DNA of 64,000 bases from Aphrophora alni (Eukaryota; Arthropoda; Insecta; Hemiptera; Aphrophoridae): NCBI GenBank assembly GCA_963513935.1, contig OY740773.1, positions 100,797,291 to 100,861,290 on the forward strand, written 5' to 3'. Of this stretch, positions 1 to 12,110 are shown piece after piece. Under the pieces are notes generated by a model. That model did not search any database, was not told the origin of the DNA, and was given only the letters and a program-made list of their open reading frames with translations. How positions within the stretch are numbered: position 1 is the stretch's first letter; every line of letters begins with the position of its first letter. The position numbers and the translations under genes were made by a program.

Positions 1-53
1 TTATTATTTGGGGCGAGGTTAGGACTGTGTAGTCCTCTCTTCCATCCATTGAA

Positions 54-839
<786 letters not shown>

Positions 840-862
840 ATAGGTTAGGTTAGGTTGGGTTA
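840..862 (+). repeat. interstitial TTAGG telomere-like tract
   Basis: Three to four TTAGG-type units, the last degenerate (TTGGG). TTAGG is the ancestral arthropod telomere unit. It directly abuts a REP-A fragment. Confidence 0.8.
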
Positions 863-975
863 GTATATAGTATTCCAGGGCTGTGAGTCTTTATTTGTGT
901 TCTTTTCTTTCTTTTTTTTTATAAGGCGATGCTGACCAAGAGTTACCTTTAGGCAACAAGAAAAAAAAACAGAAG
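863..975 (+). repeat. REP-A dispersed repeat, partial copy
   Basis: Contains the REP-A landmarks in order: AGTATTCCAGGG, GAGTCTTTATTT, a T-rich block, TATAAGGCGATG, CTGACC and CAACAAGAAAA. This is the second half of the roughly 300-bp unit defined at 31040-32040. Confidence 0.75.
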
Positions 976-1825
976 AGAAAAACCCTACTTGTAAGTATAG
1001 TAGAGTTATGTGTGCAATTTCAAGACTTTAAGCAGGAAAATAAATAAAGAGCAAAGGATTAAACTTGTTCTTGAAATGAAATAGTTTAGAAGACGTTGCA
1101 GGACTTTGTCGCATTCTCCAAGGAATTGTTTCAAAAGTGTTGCATTAGTTTTTATACTTGTCACTTAAATAGGCTAAAGTGTCTAGGGAGTAAAACGTAC
1201 TTCTATTTGTAATAATCCAAACAAAGAAGGTGTGACACGCAACGTATTATCTATAAAGGAGATTCTATTAAACAAGTCTAATCATGATACTTACAATACA
1301 ATGTGACATAGTACTCAAAATGTAATTTCTTAACCAGTAGAGTAAGTTTGTATTAAAACAGTTGTTTTCTGAACCTTGTGAATATCACTATTTTTGCTTT
1401 ACGTGTTCTAGGCCCTGTAATGGGCCACGTAGATGTGTATACAGGGTGCCTGAAAGAAACTTCCACTCCCTCTCTTTTCCTAACATTCGAAGTATTTGAA
1501 TTTTGTATGGGTCTTAAAGGGGAGAGGTGCAACCTAAAAACAATTAGATTATTTTAGTTGTGGGAGGGGGGGAGGGATGTTCAAATGGACGTATAGACGT
1601 CTATGTGAGACGAGAAAAATGACATAAAATTTTTTTAATTTTGACTACCCAAAACAATATGCCGGTCAAGAGTAATTTTATTTAGTAAGCTATAATTAGT
1701 GCAATACATCCCCTTTTATGGTAATAATGTGTTTTTACCTTATATTAATGTTTAAATTAGCCTACCAATACCTACATGCATTACTACAGTATATGTTCAA
1801 ACATGTTTTTAAAAGTTTGGTTACG
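976..1825. other. no gene; possible mobile-element terminus at 1439
   Basis: AT-rich. At 1439 TATACAGGGTGCCTG resembles the ACAGGGTGTCC-type outer ends of other fold-back copies in the window. A G-rich block (GGGAGGGGGGGAGGG, about 1562-1576) follows. No opposite end was identified. Confidence 0.3.
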
Positions 1826-1840
1826 TTAGGTTAGGTTAGG
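1826..1840 (+). repeat. short TTAGG tract
   Basis: Three perfect TTAGG units preceded by TTACG. Isolated interstitial telomere-type repeat. Confidence 0.75.
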
Positions 1841-2057
1841 TGATGAGTTGAGATTCCCTACAAAACAAGGAAGTCATTTTTTTCCAGTGGTGCAACTGAG
1901 GAATAATAATATCCGTGTATTTTAGTTGTCCTTAAAATACGATTCACATAGTATTAGACTTCTTATATGACGGTAGAAACATTGAATCCAACATTGAATC
2001 CTGAATTCAATACGGTATCAATTATCTGAACATATTAAGTGGTAAACCTGTTGAAAT

Positions 2058-2240
2058 CTACGGGCTTAGTAATCCCGAGGGTTCCTAGCTGGATCTACAC
2101 TTTGTTTCATTGTAATCTTTGGTTAGATCTCTCTTTTTCATCTTTCCTATCATACATCTCTTGACCTTTTCCGACCCTGACGCTATTAGAGTATTCGAGG
2201 GAAAAAGATTTTATTTTAGGTTCATTTATAAGGTGATGAT
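2058..2240 (+). repeat. REP-A dispersed repeat
   Basis: Carries AATCCCGAGGGTTCCTAGCT, GGATCTACAC, GGTTAGATCTCTC, TTTCATCTTTCCTATCA, CTCTTGACC, CCGACCCTGACGC, TATTAGAGTATTCGAGGG and TATAAGGTGATGATGG in this order. It is the cleanest single plus-strand copy of the family. Confidence 0.85.
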
Positions 2241-2489
2241 GGTTTTGCCATTAAATAACATGAAAAAAGATATTTCAAAATTTTTAAACTACATTTTTAC
2301 GTTACGCCAGAATGATTTTGTGTCATCCAAAAATTAAAAAGCTTCTATAGTTTTAGGATTTTCTGATTTTTACTAATTTACATGGGAATTTAACCCAAAA
2401 TATGTTGTCTTATACATATTTGAAAAATTAAATGATAATAAATTGCACGCAAATTTGTAGGTAATGTAAAATGGAGACAACCTTCTGCT

Positions 2490-2670
2490 ACGAGTCCACA
2501 CTTTTTTTTTTTTTTTTTTTTTTTTTTTATAGAGGGGGGAATGCATTAGGCACCATCAGGAGACTAGTCTCCCGGTGTGTGGGACTCCCGGTTCATCCGG
2601 TTTACCCACTAAACCCTAACCTCTTTTCCAGGATCCTAGTCCGGAACTACTCTCGCAACGAGTCCACACT
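2490..2670 (-). mobile_element. short polyA retro-insertion with 13-bp target-site duplication
   Basis: The 13-mer ACGAGTCCACACT occurs at 2490-2502 and again at 2658-2670. Between them lie 27 T (a polyA tail on the minus strand) and about 130 bp of GC-richer body. Read on the minus strand the body includes GGGAGACTAGTCTCC, which can form a hairpin, shortly before the tail. The layout is that of a 5'-truncated LINE 3' end, or a SINE, integrated by target-primed reverse transcription. The body has no coding frame. The long uninterrupted tail and perfect duplication suggest a young insertion. Confidence 0.88.
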
Positions 2671-2739
2671 ACTCGAAACCTTCGTTAGAGGATTCTCGTC
2701 GCACCTCAGTGGAAACGTTTTATCTCACAGAGGTTAATA

Positions 2740-4630
2740 TTTTGTGAGTGACAAATGAAATCCATAGTTGTCCTATGAGATGATATTTAATATATAATCT
2801 TAAGTTTGCCCTATTTATATTAACTAACCTATATCTTCACAGAATTTATCATACATACATTCAGCTGCAGTGGAAACAATCTATTTGTCAAACTAACATT
2901 AAGTTAACATTAAGTTAACTTTGCAAATGGAGAAATGCAATTTCCTCAGATAAAGCGTTTCATTCGTTATTTTAAATGGAAAATTATTTTTGTGCCGTGA
3001 ATTCTAAACTGCTCTAAAAGCTTTTAGTTCAGATATATCCGTTCTTTGTCGATTATGTAATTTTAATTAATTTCTCTCGGAAAACGAAAAATGACGCTAT
3101 TTTAAAATCGACGTCATCAAAAAGACGTTTACAGAGTGAAAACAAATCTTGCAGCCCGTAGGTAATTTCTGAACGAGTTGAGATGAAAACTTTTAACTTT
3201 AGACAAATTTTATCGGGGGATCCTTTGCATATTTTATGGAGTCACCACGATGTTACAACTTTTTTTAAGGGGTACTATAAGGGGGAGATTAATTTTTCAA
3301 ATACTCCAGATCCGGTATCACTGACACGAGCGTAGCGAGTGAAGACTTTATAATAGATACACATCTACGTTAATAATACACAGTTACAGGGTTAAGAATG
3401 GTACCAACTGTTTTAGACAAATTTATCTTTCTGTATACAACTCCTTGGCTCACCAATTCAATTTCACGTTTCCTAGAAGGATCAAGTAACCAACTTTTGT
3501 GTATTACGTATACAGGATATGTTTTATTACATTGTATGATGGGGTTGGGTAAATACCATTGTAGCGCAACTTCACTTCTTTTTATTTGAAATTTAAACAA
3601 ATCAATCATTATCCTATTTTGTTTCGAGTATTGGAAGGAGATTATGACAGCAATGTTTTTTCCGTAAACAAAAAGTAATAATAATAGGGGTTCATAATAA
3701 CCCTATCAAATATTACAATAATGAAATTACAGTTAAGATGAAAAAATTGATGATTAGGCTAATAAAAGAGAAAAGTTTTGCGTTATAAAATAAGTTTCGA
3801 AAAAATAAATCATTTAGAAGTTTTAATGTTTCTAACTATTTTATTCAGTTTTAATCGTAATAATTTGTGTTTTAAAAAATGTTGGAGTTAAATGTACAGG
3901 ATCAATTTTGTTTTTGTGCCTTTGAAGAAGAGGTTAATCCAGTTGCTTTTAATAACTTCACCGCCAGCAATTTGGCAAAACATTTTATAAATACTCGTAT
4001 ACGACATAGAAAACACTTCTCTGTCTTCATTACATCCCCTACTGGGACCCTCAAGAAGGGTGTTAACCTTTTGGCAGCCCTTAATTCTCAGTTTAATTAA
4101 ATTACCTCTTTAGAAATTAGTAATGAAAAATAATTGTATACTGCTTTTTAATGGGATGAAGTAAATGTTGAATTTTGTGTGAACAGGTGCTTGGAATGTT
4201 TTCATATCTTCCGTTCTGGAATCGAGAAATGTTTGTATGAAATAAGTTAGTGTGGAATTTAAAAAGTCTTCAGTGTCAGGATTTTTAAAAAACTAAAAAA
4301 AGTTACGTCTTTCGATATTTGACAAATCCATTAAAAATATACTGTCATTATTGATACACATTTTATCGTTTATTTGTGCGTTTATTTCGGTCATTATCGC
4401 ATTTACAAATATAGAATAGAGCATAAAATAAAGGTTTAATAAATAATAGCCTCAGGATAGGATGAAAATACATGTTGGTCAAGTTAGTTAAGATAAATGT
4501 AAAAGATCTATCCAAGAGTAGATGTAGAAAGGCGTAGATCAAGCTAGATACTTTGGGATTGTTTCACTCGTACTCACTATAATAATAATAGTGTTATCCA
4601 AGTTTGTCTGAAGGATTGACAACCACCACA
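2740..4630. other. no supported gene
   Basis: AT-rich. Overlapping open frames on both strands at 3370-3609 and one at 3879-4100 have no recognisable motif. About 4110-4180 shares ATAATTGTATACTGCTTT and neighbouring bases with 19125-19165, so it is at least partly dispersed repeat. Confidence 0.5.
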
Positions 4631-4639
4631 AAGAAATAT

Positions 4640-4990
4640 TTTAAAGTAAAATTAATACGATTATAATACATAAACAAATTACAAATATTAGTTAAGGAAA
4701 ACCAATTAAAACATAAACATAGATTGATTAAGTAATAGTACAAATTAAAATACGAATATATTTGTTTAAACAGAAAAATCAAAGAAAATAAATATATCTT
4801 AATCAAATAAAAGCACAAAATAAAACGTAGCTATTAACCAGAAAAAGCAAATGTAAACAACATAAATTAATCAAGTAAAAATCCAAATTAAAAATGAACC
4901 ATATACAGTAACGTTAATCACAAAAAATAAATAAACATAAACATAGAATAATCACGTAAAAAAACAAAATAAGACACAGTAGAAGAGAAT
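4640..4990. repeat. degenerate A-rich tandem repeat, unit about 72 bp
   Basis: A motif like AACATAAACATAGATTAATC followed by AAGTAAAAA and CAAATTAAAA recurs at about 4709, 4785, 4857 and 4930, spacing 72-76 bp. The units are diverged and very A-rich on the plus strand. No coding potential. Confidence 0.6.
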
Positions 4991-5574
4991 GAAAGTATCA
5001 AAATATTGCGTGTTATAATAAATATTTACTTAAACAATCAATAATTAAAGGTACTTAATCAAATTAAGTCTAGGTAGTCTTACAAATAATATAGACTTGG
5101 TCAACCAGTTCATTCCATTCAATAAATCAATGAGGTTGTTAAATTCCAAAGTTCTACGGGCAAAAATCGCAGTCGATAATTCCCGAAAACTGGACGGAAA
5201 GCTAAAATGGTAAACATCTTCTTCCTTCTTCGAATTGGAGAGGGAACAGTGCTTTTCTATAGTCACGTATGAATATATATTTCAATTAATTAATTCAGAT
5301 CTTGCTTTGAGCATCCAATTAATAAGAAAAGTCTTCTCATTACTATATAATTTATGCTGTATTTAAAACTTCTTTATTCCACTTTCATTCAGCAAAAGCT
5401 CGTGTTTCTTTCTCAAATTCATTTTGAGATGTACACCATTCAAAATATACATTACTTCTAGGTTTTCCCTTGACAAACATAAAAAACCTATATGTTATAT
5501 GATCTCCTAGTTTAAAGGAGAAAACCCTATCTGTCATTATAGCTTTATAAGAAAAGAAGTAAGCATAAAATAAA

Positions 5575-6060
5575 AATAAAAAACCCTAGATATCGAATAC
5601 TTTAATACCGTCTGGGTCGAAAGAGACGTGATACGAAAGATGAAAGAGAGGGATCTAACCCAAGGTATTCACTATTGTAAGTCACTGAGGGGTATTGTAT
5701 TAAAGGAGTTTACTTGGTAGTGAAAGAGAACATTTGACAATACTTACGGGCTCATATATAGCATTTCTGAGGGTTCCAGCTGGACATACACCTTTCTTTA
5801 TTTTGTCTTGGGTTAGATCTCTATCTTTGATCTTTCTATCAGGTCTTTTTGGACCAACTCTTGTTCTTTTATTCCGACCTTGACACTAGATTCTTTATGT
5901 TACACTCTTCTCTTCTTCTTTTTTAAGACGATAATAACCGAAAGATTTTTGCCTTCAAACATTAAAGACAAAACAATTTATGATAATCCCGAGGTACCTA
6001 GCTTGATCTACGCCTTTCTACATCTAGTCTTGGATTCATCTTTCCTATCAGGTCTAAAAA
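5575..6060. repeat. two REP-A copies in inverted orientation
   Basis: 5575-5665 is REP-A on the minus strand (reverse of AACCCTAGATATCGAATACT, then GATGAAAGAGAGGGATCTAAC). 5745-5990 is a plus-strand copy (GAGGGTTCCAGCTGGA, GTCTTGGGTTAGATCTC, GACCAACTCTTGTTC, CCGAAAGATTTTTGCC). 5990-6060 begins a further unit (AATCCCGAGGTACCTAGC, GTCTTGGATTCATC). The inverted halves could fold into a long hairpin. Confidence 0.8.
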
Positions 6061-6119
6061 TAATTTTTAAACAAACACTATTCGATCACGTTTTGCTGGA
6101 CATAATTAGGATTTAATTC

Positions 6120-6826
6120 AATTCTTTGACTGTTGTTAAGAGTTCTGATTGACAAATTATCCAAAATACTTATAAAAACGTCTCTTTGAGTGCCTTTCAG
6201 TTACTCTGTGTATTAAGGGTATTAATTAAAACACGTGTTAGAATTAATTATTACATGAAAGGTTTAATTTAAAGTAAGTAGAACGAGTTTCACAATATTA
6301 TATTTTAATTAGGAGAAATTCCACAACTGAATACGTCCGGAATTTGTTTGGTGTTTAAAGAATTTTAATACCTGTTACCATAGCAACCCAATTTACATAT
6401 TGAGCAACAGCTGATTAGGTTCACATCAAAACAAATTTAAGGTCGAGTTTGGGATTTTCTATTAATAATCATGATCAAATAAATATTGAAAACAATTTTT
6501 GGAACGTTATTATTTTGTGGAAAATTAAAGATTCCACAACAAGAAAAAAACCAAAATGTCGACAAATAGACGTTTCAATGACTGAGTTGCAATCAGGATG
6601 CTGATTAACCATAATAAAGTAACACTGTTGATGTGTTTTATCGATGTGGACATTTATATTTTTATGACTGATAAACATTTGGAAAACAAATCAAAGGAAA
6701 TTTTCTACCAGAACTAAAATTAAAAATATCAAGTATTTTTTATTTTTTTAACATTGCTTAGTAAATAAACGTTGCAAAAATAGTACACAAAATTTCTCAC
6801 TCAGCTAGCTCCAAAAACAAATATTA
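6120..6826. other. no gene seen
   Basis: AT-rich with many TTAATTAA-type stretches. The open frame at 6475-6678 (minus) has no recognisable content. Confidence 0.5.
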
Positions 6827-6836
6827 ACACACACAC

Positions 6837-6899
<63 letters not shown>
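6827..6899. repeat. (AC)n microsatellite
   Basis: About 36 AC units with one G interruption at 6841. Confidence 0.97.
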
Positions 6900-6900
<1 letters not shown>

Positions 6901-7439
6901 CACATTTAAATAAAGGCTACACTTGAAAAAAACAGATTATACCATAAAATATGTCCTCAACGAAAATCGTGTATGATTGATTAATTAAATATTATTATAG
7001 ATAATAATTAATATTCCAAAATATTCGCAGTGTTAATGACGTCAATCAAGGTTAATTTTTATGTTTTGTGAATTATTCCTGAACTGTTATATTTGTTTAT
7101 TTGCGCTCTTGCACACAAGTTTGTATCTATAATCTTTACATTTTACTAAAATTTGAAAGAAATCTGTTGAGTAAATGTTGAGAAATAACATATTTTATAA
7201 CCATGACAGAATTTTCGTATTTATTGATAACTCACGAACCGAAATTATTAGACAAATAGCAACCATTACGTTTGGTTTTTAACCTCTTAACAAAATTTGA
7301 TTAAATCATTCGAGCCAATTTTGAGAGCAGTCACTCACAAAATGTTTTTTGTGGAAAATTTAATACCAAATTGTATATAAATCGTTGCTCGAACTGTAAA
7401 GCACCGGTAGGATTACAAAAGACGGATGGTACTTATCAA

Positions 7440-7740
7440 ACAGATAGACTGTATTCCTAATAACCTTTTTTTGCCTCAGGGGAATTCATAACCGATATAT
7501 TCGCAAAAAACTCGGCATCAATTTTTTGACCAATCACACAAAGTTCTACACGTGAAAAAGTAATAAAATAGCCAAGCGTTTGCTATCACCACACGACTTA
7601 GGGTTTGAAGGTATATAGGGACAGTTTTTATATAGTCGAAGTCTTAAAGCAGCAGTTTAAATTGTACAGACAGACAGACAGACGCGTGAATCATAAGGGT
7701 TCTTGGTTTTACTTACGGACCCTAATAAAGAGAAAAAAAT
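7440..7740 (+). repeat. dispersed repeat ending in GACAGACA motif, copy 1
   Basis: Contains ACACGTGAAAAAG, CACCACACGACTTAGGG, ACAGACAGACAGACAGACGC, then GTGAATCATAAGGGTTCTTGG and CGGACCCTAA. The same motifs in the same order occur, inverted, at 22258-22745, and partly at 7980-8285. It is a dispersed non-coding repeat. Confidence 0.7.
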
Positions 7741-7979
7741 GAAAATGAAATCTATCTTTTAATGGCTATTGAATTGTTTGTCTCACATCTTACAAAAACT
7801 GCTTTTAAAACTAAACCTGCATTTCTCATTGTGTGGTTAAATTAAGTTGTATTCGTCATATAAAAAAACACTATAATCTATAATTTCGCACTTCAATTTA
7901 ATTTTTAATCCAATTAATTTTTCAGATTTGTACACGGTTTTCAAGTTAGAGGGAGGGACACTTTAACCGTTGTATTTTG

Positions 7980-8285
7980 TCTAGCGCCAATAATATATTT
8001 TTTTCGTCAAATAAACATACATATTCGTAATAAGAATAAAATCTAATTTCATTTGATACCCCACAACTCTATCGAGTATTTGCCCCTTAACTACTCCAAG
8101 GTCATTTTTTGTTATTGGTATATTTTCCTACAAGTAGAGTAAACAAAGAATACAAATGCAAAGTTGGAATTATATAATATTTATCGTCTTGTCTGTGTAT
8201 ACTGGTTGTGATTTACAGAGAGGCAGAAACACGCGTGAAATTGTAAGAGTCCTTGGTTTTCCTACACCCCTAAAAGAGACAGAAG
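7980..8285 (+). repeat. dispersed repeat with GACAGACA-type motif, copy 2
   Basis: Shares CTCTATCGAGTATTTGCCCC, GTAGAGTAAACAAAGAATAC, GCAAAGTTGG and CGCGTGAAATTGTAAGAG with the inverse of 22258-22450. The open frame at 8156-8356 falls inside this repeat and is not a gene. Confidence 0.7.
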
Positions 8286-8359
8286 TGTCCAAAGTTTCAC
8301 TCAAGCTCTATTTATATTTTGTAGACGGATTTTTTGTTTCGACTATATTAGACTGAGAC

Positions 8360-9225
8360 ATACAATGTTATGACGTTAAGTTATGATTGAGTCAACTGTC
8401 ATACTGAGGATAACCAAAGGTATTTAAACCTTGGTTAAAACATATGAAGATCAATTCTGCAAGAGACCTTGCTCAAAACTTGTTTGTCCCCTAGGTTACA
8501 ACATTTCATTTCGTTAAAAATAAGTAATAATTCAAAACTTTTATTTTAATTTTGTTTTTAGATTTATAAAATATGACAATTATGTTTTCTTTTTAACAAT
8601 TTATCTTTTGTATTTTTTACTGTAAATATTGTATTGTTTTATAATATTAGTTGTTAATTTTAGTTCATAATGTAATAATTTTATTTTGACTCATTATGTA
8701 AATGTATCTACACATTTTTTAATGGTTAGAGGTTATTTATGAGTAGAATTTCTCCTACAATTTTAAACAATTTTGTCGTTGGAGAGGACTCAACCTGAAG
8801 TTGTTTCCGCCCAAATTTGAAAAGAGACGGAACATAAGGGAGAGAAAATGGAAGGAACGAAAGTTTTTACCATTAATCCTATGGCGATTTGTATTAAAGA
8901 ATTTATAATCATCTGTAATTAAAAAAATCTGGCTTTATATTAAAATTTGTTCCTATGAAAAAAACATAATTTTTAAACTACGTCAATCCAATAATACCTG
9001 TTATTGATATAAACAAAAATAATTCAAAGCACCCTAAACAACAGTATGATTATTTGTTAAAGTATTGTTATTTGTGTAATGATTATTTGTTTTGGACACA
9101 ATATGGTATTTATCACTTCGTTTTGACTGGCTTATACAATGTTTTAAAATAAGGTTTTTATAGTTTGTTTTGCTTAAAGAGGTTAAGTTTATAGAAAATA
9201 TTTCACATTGTACTTTTAATAGTAA
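8360..9225. other. no gene seen
   Basis: Very AT-rich. No repeat relationship recognised within the window. Confidence 0.5.
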
Positions 9226-9227
9226 CA

Positions 9228-9428
9228 ATGTCTCCAATTAGAGGGAACAGAAACTTATACAGAAGGCGTGTTTATCACCGCAACTACAAGAGAATTATGC
9301 GTGGACTTAACAATGAGGAAACTAACATTGATTCGTATAAACGAGCACAAACTATGCCAGCCGATGTTATGCCATTTACAATTGGACCAATGAATGAACG
9401 CTTCAAATCAATTTACAACAATGTTTAA
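9228..9428 (+). CDS. unknown small basic protein, 66 aa
   Basis: Not recognised. The frame opens with ATG in a fair context (A at -3, TAACAATG). It encodes an Arg/Tyr-rich N-terminal third (RGNRNLYRRRVYHRNYKR near residues 5-22), then a more mixed C-terminal part ending FKSIYNNV. An AATAAA lies at 9443, only 15 bases after the stop, an unusually compact 3' end for an animal gene. A 15-codon frame follows at 9545-9592. Base composition is more balanced than in flanking DNA. It could be a small product of a mobile element or a chance frame. No signal peptide or membrane segment is visible. Confidence 0.3.
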   Translation: MSPIRGNRNLYRRRVYHRNYKRIMRGLNNEETNIDSYKRAQTMPADVMPFTIGPMNERFKSIYNNV

Positions 9429-9889
9429 ATTTAAAATATTTAAATAAAAAAATATTACTCTGTTTCAATCAACGGTTACACTATTATAATGAGGAAATGA
9501 AATACAATTTCATTCACTGTATTTAGCCAACGTTGGTTATAAAAATGAGCGTAGCTGAAAGAGTACTAAACACTATTAATGTTAAGCCATAGAAATGTAA
9601 ATTGTAAGTTGCATTAAGTTAACGAGTTAAATGAACTATATAAAATTGTTAAGACATTTGGCATCGGACACTTTTAATGAACGCCATTTTGAAATGTTTA
9701 AATAAAAAAATATCCAATTTTATGGTGTACGATCAATTTTAATAGAATAAAAAATACTGAAATTTTTTAAATCCTTACCTGGTAATTATGTCTGAAGTAA
9801 TTATATATATTTTTTGAAAATAAAAAACAAAAACAATTTTTTCTGTCAGAAATCACGTTCCAAAATCTGGCAGACAGTATATTTTCAAT

Positions 9890-10072
9890 TAAGACACTAC
9901 TGTATATCGGTTTTCTCGTTGCCTCTACAACTAAAGACTTTAATACTGCACAGATCCGTTCGATTACATTGTACCCAGCAATCACAGGTTCAATCTGCTC
10001 TCCAGCATCGAGTAATCTGTGATATCCCATCTCTACATTGAGTTTAATAACACCTCATCTCTTCATGATTGG
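9890..10072 (-). repeat. inverted repeat with shared open frame, left copy
   Basis: About 145 bp (9928-10072) matches the inverse of 20195-20340 with few mismatches. A looser match continues (GTAGAGGCAACGAGAAAACC against GTAGAGGCGACAAGAAAACC). Both copies, read in the matching direction, keep one open frame containing MGYHRLLD, GEQIEPVI and YNVIERICAVLKSL. In this copy the frame runs to a CAG|GTAAGG donor-like site at about 9777. Function unknown. Conservation of the frame suggests coding origin, perhaps part of a mobile-element gene. Confidence 0.6.
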
Positions 10073-10198
10073 AAGATCCTAGTGGAAACACCGACACTAA
10101 ATGTGAACTGATACTAATATTGTTTTATTTTTTTACAATAGAAATATGAACAATTAAAACCGATCTAGTTAATACCAACCAAAAATACACAATTTTAA

Positions 10199-10842
10199 CA
10201 GAATACCAGTTTGGATTTATAAAAGGCTTCCCTACAGAATTTCCTGTTTATGAACTAAAGTAGTCGAATCAATAGTATGTTCTATTGACAAAATAGGTCA
10301 TGTTGCATCTGTGATGTGTGGCCTGTCTAAGGCTTTCGACAATTGAATTCAAGTAAATTGAGTTATTATGGCATATGTGGATTAGAAAGTTGCAGGATTC
10401 AGTTTTATTTAGCTGGCAGAAGGCAAAGAGTTATATATATAGAGACTGATGGGACTTACTTTTCGTCTTGGGAAACTAATTCACTAGAGGTTCTCTAGGA
10501 TTCAATATTGGGACCTCATCTATGTAAATGATTTACCATATAATGTAAGTGAAATTAAAACTTAACTATTTACTGATGATACCATTCTAACAATTTCTGG
10601 AAAAAACATTAGAGATTTGGGGAAATTCTCGTGATTTATATTAACAATGGCTGAAGATCGGTTTTCAATTAACGGTTTCAAATACACACAATAAAACGAA
10701 ATTGATTCATTTTAGTCCAAAATGTATGAGAGATAAAATTGTTTTGCTTTTTTCAGAACATATTATTGGAAGTACAAAACTCTTGGGAGTAGTTATTGAT
10801 GAGAAATTAAACTGGAAATCACATGTCCGTTATCTTTGCTAG
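10199..10842 (+). pseudogene. non-LTR retrotransposon reverse transcriptase remnant (jockey-like)
   Basis: Frame-shifted translations give the RT landmarks in order: QFGFIKG (about 10208), CGLSKAFD (10317-10343, the first catalytic Asp block), LGPHL and VNDLPYNV (about 10510-10545), FTDDT (about 10568-10583, the YADD-box position), and LLGVVIDEKLNWKSHV (about 10780-10828, the thumb). An intact copy would reverse-transcribe its RNA at a nicked target. This one has stops and frameshifts throughout and lacks the N-terminal endonuclease and the C-terminus. It ends next to a TA microsatellite. Clade assignment rests on the thumb motif. Confidence 0.88.
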
Positions 10843-10859
10843 AATCCATAACTCTTCTT

Positions 10860-10862
<3 letters not shown>

Positions 10863-10917
<55 letters not shown>
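10863..10917. repeat. (TA)n microsatellite
   Basis: About 27 TA units directly after the RT remnant. Confidence 0.97.
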
Positions 10918-10918
<1 letters not shown>

Positions 10919-10919
10919 T

Positions 10920-12064
10920 AACGATAATTATTTTATTATAATTTCTTAAATATTATATAAATCAAAATTATGAATTAATTAGTCATACCTTGGATTGTCA
11001 ACACATAAGGAAAGTTTTTAATGATGAAGTCCAAATATACTCTTTAACATTAACTCTGAAATATTTAATTTTATTTGAACTTAATTTCCAATTACTTTTG
11101 TTTTGTTTTATATTTTAAACTATTTGCTCAGGGGGAGCTCTTTAATGAACAATTAATACAGTGAGTGAAATTTTAATAATACAGAGAATTGCAATTTTAA
11201 CAATTTAGTTTCCAATTAAAGTCTATAATAATTAGTACAATACCAAATCCACTTTTGTTGTATTCCTTTGTAAGTAATCCAGTGCTGCTAGTTGAGTGAA
11301 GAACTTTCACTTTATTACTGGTTAATGATGTTCACCAAACACTACACTGTACTATATGATTTATCAATAAAATGATTCACTTCAAATTACCATGAAGATG
11401 CACTCAACACTTTGTAGATGTACCTCTTTAGTACTGCAACGAAGATTACTAAGGTGTTAAATACTTTTACTTTGAAAAAAACAAACACGGTTAAAACATA
11501 CGTGTTAAAAAACAATTATTACTTTACTATTACTAAAACTGGAATTATAACTTATAGGAAATACTAATTTCTACATTAGGAATACTTTTGGCTTTACTTC
11601 GCCGACCCCTATGCTGTGAGTTTCTCCCCAAGACTCTCTATATAATTTTTACTTTGTCGATGCTAAAAAATACTTATTCCCTCTCTCTTAATTTACTTTA
11701 ATCAATGAACGAAAGCAGCTACTTTTTGTCAGCCAATCAAATTTTAATGTTTCAAAATTGTGACAGTTTAGAAAACTGTTGTCCCGTTATATTTTATGAG
11801 TTTTGTGTGTGATTCTCCTTAAGTTTCTAATATTATAGTTATTTATGACTTAATTGCCTACAATGATTCTGGGTCTAATTTAAGTGTTTTTCTCTCTTTT
11901 TTCTTTAAAGTTGTGAATGGTGTTCTGACTGATTTATAACATACCCCCCTAACGCTTCACCTTTGTCGGCTATCATAAAACGTTTAACATGTGTCCTACA
12001 AATGTATCTATTTCTATATTCTTTTTAAAATATTAGACCATTACTGGAAAGCTTATTGATTTCG

Positions 12065-12067
<3 letters not shown>
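10920..12067. other. no gene seen
   Basis: AT-rich with no motif recognised on either strand. Confidence 0.5.
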
Positions 12068-12108
<41 letters not shown>

Positions 12109-12110
12109 TA
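12068..12110. repeat. (TA)n microsatellite
   Basis: TA repeat with one CA interruption near 12102. Confidence 0.95.

Noticed and set aside
2471..2737. 88-codon open frame
   Set aside because: It runs through the polyT tail and body of a minus-strand retro-insertion, so it cannot be an ancestral gene.
3370..3609. Overlapping opposite-strand open frames of 79 and 63 codons
   Set aside because: The minus frame has a plausible residue mix but no motif, splice sites or relative. Kept out for lack of support.
3879..4100. 73-codon plus-strand frame
   Set aside because: No recognisable motif, and dispersed repeat sequence follows directly.
9767..10030. 87-codon minus-strand frame as a gene
   Set aside because: Only its first half is conserved with the inverted copy at 20.2 kb. 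The rest is AT-rich chance sequence, so it is reported as a repeat with a shared frame.
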